Positions 10,282-23,645 of a stretch of DNA of 64,000 nucleotides are shown piece by piece. The position numbers were made by a program, and so were the translations under genes. Below the pieces are notes generated by a model. The model did not search any database. It worked only from the letters and a program-made list of their open reading frames with translations, and was not told the origin of the DNA. The stretch spans positions 124,001-188,000 of the forward strand of contig FWCC01000004.1 in the NCBI GenBank assembly GCA_900169235.1, given 5' to 3'. This stretch comes from Zarea fungicola. Taxonomy: Eukaryota > Ascomycota > Sordariomycetes > Hypocreales > Cordycipitaceae. How positions within the stretch are numbered: the stretch's first letter is position 1; each line of letters begins with the position of its first letter.

Positions 10282-13200
10282 TCACAGCTCTTCGTCGTCG
10301 AGCTCTGACGGCTTCAGCAGACCACCAACTTTTTGCCGTCTCTCCATGTCAGCCGCCTTGGCGTCACGCTCCTGCTGCTCCTTCTCGACAATGAAGAGCT
10401 CGGCATTGTCACCGGCAAATTCTTTGAGCGAGATGAGGAAGTCGCGCAGATTCAAGCGGAACTTATCGTATTGCGTATTTAAGCCAAAGAGGCCCTCTAC
10501 AAAGCTTGAAATCTGAGCACTATAAATTTTATGGTGTTAGTCTATGGTGAAATGTGTGTGAATAGAGGGGGCAATCTTACGTTTGCAGGTTGGCGAATGC
10601 ATTCTGCAGCAATGTAGCAACCGAGTTGCCAAGGAATTCCTTGTTGCTTGTTCCTGCAGGGGCTTGGTCGTCAGTGTAGATGGGACCCTGAATCTTCGGC
10701 TGGCTGCCGTCACCTGGCTGGATGTAGTAGAATAGCTTCATCAGGAGCATAGACTGCGTCTTGAACCCGGCCTTGTGGTCGCTGTCCGTGACGACAAAAA
10801 GCACATCCTGCAGAATAGTGACAAAGAAGCGCTGGAAAAAGGCATTGGCTGTCGGTGTGTCCGTCTTTTCGGCAATGTTGGTAATCAACTCCAGGCACAT
10901 GTTCAAACCGGCAGCCTCGACGTCACGGTTATCGTGCTTGAAGGCCCATGAGCAAGAGTCAATAACAAACTTGAACTGGTTGTTGTCAAGCTTGAGTAGA
11001 GCGGGGAAGCAGTGTAGGTTAATAGCACGGAGCAGGTTGAAGAACTCGACGCGATGCTCGGGGAATTCGGAAAAGTCCTTGTTGATCATTTCCAGAGTGC
11101 ATTCGAAAACATTTTCCATGATTGTTGGGACCTGATCCTCCATCAAGTTCTACATAGAATTAGTTTAAGTTCAGGAATCTGCAAAGGTAAAAAACATACT
11201 GAGAGCTTAGTAATAACGACAGACATAGCCTTGAGGACTTCCGCATCACGGGCGCCTGGCACGTTGCGGTTGTAGTCGACCAAGACAGAGTCGAGCAGCG
11301 GGGGGACCATCTGGGCACGGACGGCTTGCAGGTCCTCGGCCTTTTCGACGTACGTCTCAACAAGCTTGAGAATCTCTTTCTTGATTGTTCGGAGGCCGCG
11401 AACCTTGGGCATTTTTGTGGCGAGTTCACCTGTTGCAGGTTAGCATCATGTTTCATGGAAAGACCTGGCACTCAATGGCTTACCGTCTCGTTGAACGGCT
11501 TCCGAGATTAATGTACTTGTCGCTCTGTACATCTGAAGCATATCATGGTAGATACGCCCAATTTGAGCGTAAAAGTACGGACCGATCGAAGAGCAGGCCG
11601 ACACATTCGTCTTCATAATGTTGCCAATGACCTTGATGGTCTCCGAATCTTGGAGAATGGCAGGGTTGCTAGTAGCTTGCTTGATAATCTCGTCCCAGGC
11701 AGCGTTGGGGATGCTCATCAAGTCGGCGAGGAGGCGCTCTTGCTGGTTCTTGTTGCCCTGTGCGGCAACCATGTAACCGCATGCTTCGTAAAAGGTATGT
11801 ACCTGCTGAGGAGTCAGGTCACAGGTGATTCGGCCCATGTTACGGACAATCTCCTCGATAAAAGGCTCCTGCTCCATGGGCTGGAGAGCAACAAAGTGTC
11901 GTCTGCACTGTCGCGCAATCTTGATGAATGTGTCGCAGGCCATGTCCTGGACACCCTCGTGGGACTCGTGCATAAACTCAAACAGCTTGTTAACAACTGT
12001 CTTGAGGAACTTCCAGTGAGCCTTGAGGAAACGAGGATACTGGCCGACAATATACATAATATTACTGGCGACAACTGCTTTGTTGTCTTTGCCGCGCTTC
12101 ATCTCGGTGAGGCCAAGAAGATCCTTTATAACCGTCACAAGAAATCTCTTTTCCGTTTCTTCATTCATGGCGAGCGAAATAGAGCCAATGGCCCAGCAAA
12201 GCACGTTGCAGTTGTGCCATGACCACTCGGTTCCGTCAACCTGGCGTGCCAGCTTCTCAGTCATGATGTTTTCAGTGTCGACCACGTCCAAATGCGTGAG
12301 GTAGACAAGGCATTCACGGATGGTCTTGTATAGTTGGACAGTGTCGCTCTCCTTGACGAATTCACGAACAATTTCACCCTCGTCGTTTTCGACAATTAGG
12401 ACTTCCTCGGGACGGACCATCTTCTCAATCATGACGATTCGCAGGTTGGACAGCACTTCGTTGTACTTGTGTTTGCGAAGGGGGTAGTTGGTCAGGAGTG
12501 ACGGGTTCGGGGCGCCACCGCCAGAGATGCCACCGCCAACGGCAAGGAGAGGGTTGATGTCAGTGATAGGGAGCTGCTGCATTTCTTCGTAGAGCTCCTG
12601 GACGACCTTGAGCCAATAGTCGAGGCAGATTTTGAAAATTTCGCGGTCGTCAATCTGAGAAATTCTGACCAGGTAGTAGTGACCGTGCAAGAGAAAATCG
12701 CGGTTGGGAAGTTTCTCGATAAGCTGCGACTGTTAGCGGACAAGGCGCTCCCGAAAAGAAAAAACCACTAGATGCACTTACATTGAGATGCATTCCGAAA
12801 AAGTTGCAGAGGAAAAGAGCCAGGTTCTGCACAAACTGTTGATCTCTAGAGTTACTGCTAGGGTATGTGGATTTAAGGTCCAAGGTCATGGGGATAATGT
12901 CGGCAATGGTGGTCAAGACTTCCGTAAACATCTTGACGAGCTGCTCGTCATAGGAGTTGGGCTGGCCGGGGCCGCCTGTCTGCAAACCACCAATCTCGGT
13001 CAGGCACTGCAGCGTAACATTTCGGAACTCGGGTGTTGGCAGAAAACGGGTTCGCAGAGTCTCGATAAGGGGCGTCTCAAAGATGTAGCCAAGAGGGATC
13101 CAGTTGCAAAAGGCGAGCAGGGTCTCGAGAGTGGCCATGACGAGGCTTGGCTGATCGGCCGTGTTGAGGACTTCCTGGCAGAGCTGGAAGATTTGAGAAA

Positions 13201-14077
13201 ACTCGGCGCACATGGTCTGCTTCATGCTTCGTGTTTTTGCCGATGTCATTTGCTCAGCAGAGTAGTCAAAGACTTCTTCTGACAGTAGGCGTAGGATAAT
13301 CATGTTGTTTTCGCAAATCGAGAGGCTAGAGTGGCAGGACGAGATGATTTCGTTGATAAAGGTCGGCCAGTTGTGGGGCCATTCCTGCTTGAGGACGGAG
13401 ATGAGAACAAGATTAAGCTTGTTGAGAAGGGTTTTGTTGGTTCGCAAGGACTCGTCGGTGTTGGAGGATTGGATAATGAACTGGACAATAAAGTTGCGGA
13501 TGCCTAGTGGAGGGTTAGCTGAGGGTTGTCGCGTCCAGGGCAATGGCGAGACCTACCTTGGCACTGGTCTCTGGGCAAGACCTTCCATCGCGTGAGAATA
13601 ACATTGTCGAGAACCTGGAGACCGAGATCTATAGCATAGCATTAGTGTTTGTTGTGGCGCTGAAGCTCGTAGCGACGATGGGTTATCTAGGTGAGGGAAC
13701 GGACGCACATTTCGTCTGCGGGTACTGGGCGTCGGAAAGAATTTTGTCGACCATGAGCCAGGCATCGGGATCCTCCTTGAACTATAAAAGAAAGAAAGAA
13801 ATCAGAATTTTGCCACAAAATAACGGGCGCGTTGCTGCCGGTTCGTAACCGTTGGGAGCTGAGTAGACTAACCTGGTTCAAGGCATTCTGAGCGGCTTTT
13901 TGCTGTTGGTGGTGACAGGATGTTAGTGAACCAAACGGTCCCAAGGCAAAGGCGGGCACTGGAGCTGAAAAGTGCCGAAAAAGAGGGGAAGGAAAAAAAG
14001 AACAGACGAACCTGCTCGCCGCGACCTTCATAAAAGGCGCGAACCGTATTGTCGAGCTCTTCAATGCTAATAGCCAT
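10282..14077 (-). CDS. CRM1: Exportin-1 (CRM1/Xpo1)
   Basis: Nine exons give 1081 aa, close to yeast Crm1 (1084). On the minus strand they are 14077-14012, 13902-13873, 13781-13709, 13628-13557, 13503-12782, 12729-11484, 11429-11200, 11149-10581 and 10519-10282. Every junction has GT/AG and keeps frame; exon 2 is only 30 nt. CRM1 carries leucine-rich NES cargoes out of the nucleus with Ran-GTP. Near-diagnostic blocks are [14 protein letters not shown], the central [35 protein letters not shown] and the helix [18 protein letters not shown]. The C-terminus has [10 protein letters not shown]. The residue aligned with human Cys528 in the NES groove is Thr529 (ACC, 12108-12106), as in S. cerevisiae. 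That cysteine is the leptomycin B target, so this protein should be insensitive. Confidence 0.97.
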
Positions 14078-15292
14078 GCTGGCAAGGCGAGGCGGGCTGT
14101 CGAGAGCGGGGTGGTGGGTGAAAGAATCACAGCTTCAGGCGCAGCAGCGAGAGCTGGCGACACCACAGCACAGGAAGTGACGACAGTGCTATGCGACGCG
14201 TCGAAGCCAAAGGACCCTTCCTTTGGTCTTTTTTGGTATTCTGAGTACGCAGCGAGCAAGAAAAAGGAGCGGTGCTGCTACTCGAGCGGCAAGACGGGTT
14301 AACAAGGAAGGGTTTTTATGGCGGAGGATGAGGAGAAGTGGTTTGTGGGAAAGAGGAGGAGGAGAAGGCAAGTTTGGTGAATTAGCTGGAAGAGGAGAAA
14401 GAGAGGTGCCTGGCAGTGCTGGTGAAGCAAAATCCAGCGCCTCCCCCTCCCTGTACCGACTGCTAATCTAGTACTGTACCCTGTACCTTGGTGAACAGGC
14501 GCACACACCGCGGCGGTGCGGGACAGCAGGCAGCGGGCGGGGTGGCGCTGTTTTTTTTTCTTCTCTTCGCAGGGCGATTTTGTCAGCCAACTGGCGCAAC
14601 CTAACGCTGGTTGATGGTAGCTGTACTTGCTGGCTAGAGGCGGGGCTCGCAGCTGCCACCGTTGCCACACCAATGCGCTCGTGCAAACCAATGCATCGGG
14701 CCATCCGCCACTCCCCCAGGAAACCCAACAACCGCCCACGCCACAGCCGGCGCAAGGTACTGGTACAAGGCTCATCAACCCGCGGAGCCGTCATCTATAA
14801 GTCCGTCACTGTCCCCACCTGACCGAACACTTTGAGTTGTCCGTAGAGTAATCCCCGACATGTTAGATCTAAATTAATAACTAAAGTTGCTAATTATTCT
14901 AGAAACTATTGAATTGGATTAGAAGCTTCCATCAATGGAGACAGCGTTGAACTGAAAAGCACTTGTGCTACGCTGGTTCATTGAAGACTCCGAAAGGCTT
15001 TACACCTACCTGCAATGCACCGTTGCCCTCTGCCAACTTTTTCAACTAGAAAGGAAGCAATTCTCCGGCCAGCAACCGAAAAGGACAAATCATTTTGTCA
15101 CATTGATGCACGCTTCCTGATTTAATTCAGCATTTTTTCCCTTTTTTTTGTGTGTTTGTTTCTGTCTGTTTGTTGATTATATCTATCTTATTATACAGCC
15201 AAAAGGTATCCAATCTAATATCATGCACACATAATATTCCATATGTACTTTTCGTCACCTCAGCTGCCACACCCTTCCTACTTGCTTTCCCC
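14078..15292. other. CRM1 promoter region and AGX1 3' region
   Basis: Both flanking genes are on the minus strand. The part next to 14078 is the CRM1 promoter/leader. The part near 15150-15290 is AT-rich and fits the aminotransferase 3' UTR. A 159-codon minus frame (14299-14778) overlaps others on both strands and shows no domain. No gene is called. Confidence 0.5.
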
Positions 15293-16929
15293 TTAAGCCT
15301 TGTAGCCGCACTCGGCTAGTGACTCCTTGAGAGCGTTGAGTGCCTTGTCGATATCACCACGGCTCGAGTTAATCTGCAATAAAAAAGTTAGCATCACATT
15401 AATAATGCCACTAGATCCCCCCTCTCAAACGTACAGCAGAGACACCCATGTGGCCGAAGCGAATGTACTTGGGGCCAATGGTCGGGTGGAGGCCAGCAGC
15501 AAAGATGACACCCTTGCTCAGGAGCTTGGGCAGAACATCAGTGGCACCAACGCCCTCGGGCAGGTAAATGGCCGTCATGGCGTGTGACTGGTCCTCCTTC
15601 TTGGTGGCGACGGGCTTGAGACCAAGCTCACCAATCGACTTCTTGACGTAATCCGACACCTCGACGTGCTTGGCGATGCGCTGCTCAATAGAGCCGGCCA
15701 GGACCTGCTTCACGGCAGCGTTGAGGGCGCGAACGAGCTGGGGGGACGGGGTCGAGAAGTATGAGGGCCGTCCGGCCTCGTAGTTCTTCATGACTGTTGC
15801 AACTGATTAGCCGTCTTTCCCCATCCATATAACCTTATAGACAACTCTTGTGTGATATGGTGCTTACTAGGAGTCCAGTTCTTCATATTGGCAAAGTAGG
15901 CAGCAGCAGGAATCTTTCTGTTGTGTGCGACATCGACGGCACGGGCGCTGAAGAAGGAGATGGAGAGACCAGCGGGAGCACCGATGGCCTTTTGGCCGGC
16001 AGTGATGACACCGTCCAGACCCCATTCATCGAAAGCGAGCTCCTCGCAGGCGACACTGCAGACACCGTCGGCAATGACGAGGGTCTCGGGCGAGACCTTC
16101 TTGACGGATTGGACAAGAGTCTTGAGATCAAAAAGAACACCGGTCGACGTATCGACGTGGGTGGCGGTGACGAGCTTGTACTTCTTCTCGGATAGGGCCT
16201 TTTCAATCGCGGCGGGCGAGGGGACGCCGCCAACAGCACCATCGAGCTTGGTCACCTTGGCGCCATACTGGGTCAGGCAGTCGGCGAAGCGGTCGCCAAA
16301 GTAGCCGGTGCTGAGAACGAGAACATCCTCACCAGCCTCGACAAGGTTGGCGGCGACGAGATCCCAGCCAAGGGTACCAGAACCGTTGATGATGAAGGGC
16401 TGAGCGTTGGGATCGGTGGAACGGACGACTTGACGGAGGAGCGAGAGGGTCTCACCAAAGACCTTGACGAAACCAGCACCGACGTGGCTCTCACTGGAAA
16501 ATTTGACAAGAACAAACACACAAAGGTCAGCAAACAGAGAAACTTGATTCATTCGCTGCCATATGTACCGCAGCCTATATCGGCGGGCAACCCAGAAGCG
16601 CGGGGCAGAATGGAACAAGGCTGTCCATCTAGAACATACCTGTAGTGGCTCATGGACTGGAGAACGGCATCGTCGAACTCAATGGGTCCGGGGATGAGGA
16701 GAGTAGGGTGGGGAGCTTGTGAAGACATATTGGACGATTTGCGAGACTGGTGTATGGGAGAGGATGCAGCAGAGGAAAACGATGGCAGAGAAGAAGTGGC
16801 CGGGGTTGAAGCTATTATTCTGGCGCTGGAGGGGTAATAGGTGGATGTCCAGGATGAGCTGCGGGGCATCCCGTCCACAGCCGACCGCCGCAGCTGGCTT
16901 CTTAGTAAGGCAACCAGCGACGCCGCCAT
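15293..16929 (-). CDS. AGX1: Alanine:glyoxylate aminotransferase, with a possible mitochondrial presequence
   Basis: Four exons: 16929-16640, 16493-15868, 15793-15435 and 15373-15293, giving 451 aa. A second in-frame ATG at 16728 would give 384 aa, the normal length for this family. The enzyme is a class V PLP aminotransferase making glycine from glyoxylate and alanine. Blocks seen are LLIPGPIEFDDAVLQSMSHY at the canonical N-terminus, INGSGTLGWDLVAANL, THVDTSTGVLFDL, ADGVCSVACEELAFDEWG, and AGQKAIGAPAGLS with the PLP lysine at residue 265 (198 in the short form). The 67 extra residues begin MAASLVALLRSQLRRSAVDG, are Arg/Ser-rich and lack acids until the second Met except one Asp, as in mitochondrial targeting peptides. 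The 16929 ATG has a strong context (A at -3, G at +4). The C-terminus GYKA is not a classical PTS1. Confidence 0.93.
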
Positions 16930-17829
16930 CTTTGGCCAAGTTGTTTTTTGGGGGGGGATTAGGTTATTGCGGGAAATGGAGGAAACTCGGCGATAGTTCT
17001 GGGCGGCAGAATTGTTGCGCCACCGTTGCAACTGGTAATAAGCTCGTATTTTCTGAATCAGTATGAGTCGCAAGTCGCCGATTGACCACCAATTGAGGCC
17101 GGTGACACTGGGATACTTGGGGTGTCGTAGAAGCGTATCTTGTGCAGCAAAGCAGTTAGCTGGGACTCGTCAGGTACATTGCGTAGGCACAGATTGTCAG
17201 GTTAGGGGGCTGGTCTGCCAATTCACAGGGGACTCGCCAGAAAGCAGGGCACTTGTAGGCTTGTAGCCACTGCCGGTACCGGGCCAACCGCTGTAAAGAG
17301 CACTGTTTCTACTGCCTCCCGGCGTTTCCCGAGAGCTAGGACACCCTCTGTGTCGGCATTTGGCAGGCGCCGCACTCCGCTAAACTTGCCCGTTCGTTAA
17401 CCTTGTGTTTAGTATTACTGTAAGTCCACATCAGCTTACCACGCCCGTCAGCCTAGTTAGTACCGTACGTACATGGTAATTACTGTATCGCCATTACTTC
17501 CCTTCTAAGTAGCCCGTCCATTACGAACGTTGCAGATTATGATTCATAATGTATCGTGCATGAGTCGATTGGCTTGCCGGCCGGCAATCGAACTAGACCC
17601 ACGACCATGATTGTTTGCGCACCAATGAAATGCTTCCCAAGTTTCTATTACTCGATTTAAATCGAAACAACGGCCAGACTTAATTCTCTTTACTGGTCAG
17701 ATCGAGAGAGGCACTACAATAGAAAACAGCTCTAGGAAAATACTTCAAGCCGCCTCTTCCGACATCGCTTCTAAAGCCACGCCTTTTTTTCTTCTCTTTT
17801 TTGCATTCTTTCTTGGCGCCCAACTTCAA
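16930..17829. other. AGX1 promoter region and PRMT5 3' region
   Basis: Upstream of the aminotransferase start and downstream of the PRMT5 stop. Several short TA-containing palindromic pieces lie around 17400-17480. No gene is seen. Confidence 0.5.
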
Positions 17830-20367
17830 TTACATCAAACACGCCATCTTGCGACTACTGCACATCTCCGACGTTCCTATCTTTACCCTACTGTTCTCCC
17901 CAACCCAAGCCCAAGCCTCTACGAGCCACTCATACCAAACTCTTGTGTCGTCTGTCTGTCGCCACATACTGACTTCCAGTTCAGTATCTGCAGGAAAGTA
18001 TAGAGGTTGCTATTGAACTGAAATTAGCTTCGAGTGGTTTGAAGCATTGAAGAGAAACAAAGGAAAGGAGCAAGGCAAAGGGAAGAAAAGAGAAGAAAAT
18101 AGACGGAAAAAAACTTACGTTCAGGGGGAAAAAGATGGGAAACCATGAAATCATATCCTTGCTCTTCTCATCAATTCGCTCCGGGTGTGTGCTGATTTCC
18201 ACCTTTTCACCCAATGTCTCCTTCAATTGCGACTCATACAACGTCGACTCAAAGTAGCCAGCCAAACCATGCGTGACACCGCGGGTGCGACATACAAATG
18301 TCAAGTGGCAGAACCGTGAGTTGTGGTCGTTTGCGCCGGCTGCACCAGCCATGCTGCCGCCACCACCACCAACAACACCACCGGAGCGTCGTGCTTCAAC
18401 CGCCTTTAGAGTTGACTCAGGAATTGGATGTGAAAATTCCCACGCTTGTTGAATGCGTGGGTGCTCTGGCACGCGCTGCGCGTTGTAGTCCAATGAGAAC
18501 AGATGGACAACCCACGGTGTCTGGAAAGCATTAGGATCAGTGGCGGAGCGCGCAAGAATATCCGCATGGAGTTTCGGGGTCGCAATTGGTGTAAAATGAG
18601 CCGTGTACGAGCTTGGAATGGAAATTCCCTGTGGAGCCATGACATGCTGGATGCCGTCTAAACACTCGGGAGACAACTCGTTGTCGCCAAACGAACCCAA
18701 CAGCTCGGAGATCAGAATGTCCACTTTGCCGTAGACTGGCCCGTCTGCAGATTCCGAAATAACTGGACCCTTCCAGTGCCTCATGTCGGTCTTGATAACC
18801 TTAACACGCCCACCCCATACGTTTTGATTCTGGCGCAACAGGTAAACGTAGGCATTTGGGTTCTTTTCAACGGCCCAGACCTCCACGTCCACCTCGGCGT
18901 ACTCGGCGGCCTTCAGAGCTCGCGTAACCAAAGGTCCACGTCCAGAACCAGCGACTGCAATGACAACGAAACCCGTCTTGGACGTTGGCTTCTTGAGCTT
19001 CTTCCACTCAATCAAAGCCTCCATAGTAGCAACCTCGTACTGGTTGTATTTGACGGGATCACCTTCAAACACTTCATATGTAGCGGATTCGAGATTGTCA
19101 GACAGAGGCTGCAGAGGCGATTGCAGCCAATCTTGAAAGCTGGTAAGCATCGGCGACTCAAAAATTGTAAGCGGGGGCTGTTGTGTTTCGAGCCATCGTA
19201 GATATTCAAGTTGCGGAGACGGTGCATCGTCCTCCTCCGAGGTGGCCACAGCGGCTGGAGAAACCTCCGGTAGCGCTGGAAAGTGAGACTTTGACTCGAG
19301 TCCAGATAGGATGCTTTGCACATCACCTTTGATATGAGCAACACGAGGTCCAACATTGCACAGCAACAGGCCTGGTGTTGCTTTGAGCTTCATATATGAA
19401 AAGATCAGTGCCTGATGATGCTTCGACAGGGAAGGATTTCCCGTTTTATTGGCTTGAAACGCCTCTGGTGTGAATGACAGGTACATGAGAGGCTCCGAAA
19501 ACCAGCGATCCTGCAAGGCCTTTTCAGGCATCACGCTTGGAACCTTCAGGGCTGCAACGTATTAGAGGCTGAATAAGAGGAGAAGGATATGCCATTACGT
19601 ACCAACAAAAAGCCTCAGATTATAGTTGCAAACGCTTCGAACATTGTGCCAAGAATCCCATGCGGTGTAAATGTCAATCTCTTTCGACACTGGCGGGCTA
19701 TCTGGCGCGGGGTTGAGGCTGGAAATGGTTTCAACGCCAGTATCGAAGCCAGGTTCGCGATACATAGGCATGTGCACAACAAAGCTCATGCTGGATCCAA
19801 TAGTCAGTGCCTCCTGAACAGCGCGAGCATACTGTGCTAGACCAGAATTCCCCGCGCCTCGTGAACCATCGCGCTCAGGTGCGGGGATCATGATAATGCG
19901 CAACCCACAAAAGCTTGCATAGTTAATCTCCAGGTTCAGGACCTGTCGCGATATGCTGGCAATGATGGGATTTGGTGAGCACAGGTCAATCCATGGGCTG
20001 ATGCAGCCCGTGTAGGTGTTGACAGCCTGAGACGGAAACAAGCTGGTGTCCTCTGGAGTGAGTGGCGGGATGATTGGATCGGCCAGAGGAGCTGTCACAA
20101 CCGTGGTTCCCTTCTCATTAGATTTGGCCAGAACGTCCAAGTGGTCCTTGACAAGCTTGAAGATTCTCTCCTTGAAGTGCTTGTTGGTGATTGGCGCGGT
20201 AGCAAAGTGAAACTGTGCGGGTGTTAGTATTCTCGGCTGGTAGTAGTCTGTACAAGCGGTGTACTGACGCCTTGGTTCAAAAGATAACCATATTGAAGAT
20301 CACTCAGAGGAGTACCTAGGGTAGTATCCTGATACCCAAAGGTAAAGTTCGGGTGCTCGGGCTCCAT
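17830..20367 (-). CDS. skb1: Protein arginine methyltransferase PRMT5 (Skb1/Hsl7)
   Basis: Exons 20367-20269, 20212-19603, 19551-18119 and 18009-17830 give 773 aa. The last exon was placed from the conserved ending: QPLYFPADTELEVS, then WRQTDDTRVWYEWLVE. PRMT5 makes symmetric dimethylarginine on Sm proteins, histones and ribosomal proteins. Visible signatures are YEVFEGDPVKYNQYE (Phe398 corresponds to human Phe327, which sets symmetric activity), the SAM-binding VVIAVAGSGRGPLV near residue 433, and the double-E loop SELLGSFGDNELSPE with Glu519 and Glu528 spaced nine apart. It is longer than human PRMT5 (637) or S. pombe Skb1 (645), partly through an acidic Pro/Ser insert near residue 330-350 and a Gly-rich loop (VVGGGGGSMAGAAG) near the dimer/beta-barrel part. 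It diverges from the Prp43 gene. Confidence 0.95.
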
Positions 20368-21037
20368 TGCAGTAAATATTGTGCTGCAGTGGCTAAACGT
20401 CCACAGCTACACCGCGGGGTGGAAGGCAGAATCTCCTGCAAGTACTTCGTATCCGGAAGTTTTTCAGTGCTACAACCAGATGGAGCACGTAACAAGCAAC
20501 ACTACAGCTGCCAGATGGACATCCAGGCCGTTAAACCCAAAGGTGGAATGGTGAGGCAGTTTTTCAGTGCCAGGAAAGCACCAGCGCCGCCTTCATCAAT
20601 TTCGGCAATACACCTGAGGTGGGATGGGAACGGGGCATGGCACAGTGTGCGACCTGCGACAAGGGCTTACCGGCGAACGGTAATCGGACACCGGCCATGC
20701 TCGCAAAGGCTATCCATCATCTCCAATCTAATAACTTGAAGCAGTCATGATAATCGGATTTTAGTCCAGCAGGCCGCATTCCAAGATTTTTTCTACTTCA
20801 AAGTTTCAAGCTCAGTTTAGTCAATCTACTGTTTTGTTCAACGATCGAGTGTACAGTGCAGGTAGTGGCTCAATTAACACTGTTGCCTGCTTATCGATAA
20901 AGAATTTCGAAGATGCCTCGCCCGAATTTTTTCAGAGTCAACAAACGGCCCCGGCTAACGACTTTATTGCGACTAATCCCTCCCCCATTGATTCAAATCT
21001 CGCTTCATTCGGGGTTGTGTTGAGAGAGACACGCATC
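20368..21037. promoter_or_regulatory. Shared divergent promoter region of PRMT5 and PRP43
   Basis: A 670-bp gap between two divergent start codons. No TATA box is evident on either side. The open frame reaching into it from 20834 is leader sequence of Prp43, not extra protein. Shared regulation is inferred from geometry only. Confidence 0.5.

Positions 21038-23645
<2,608 letters not shown>

Noticed and set aside
11545..12222. 225-codon plus-strand frame
   Set aside because: Opposite-strand shadow of the large CRM1 exon, which has unmistakable CRM1 homology.
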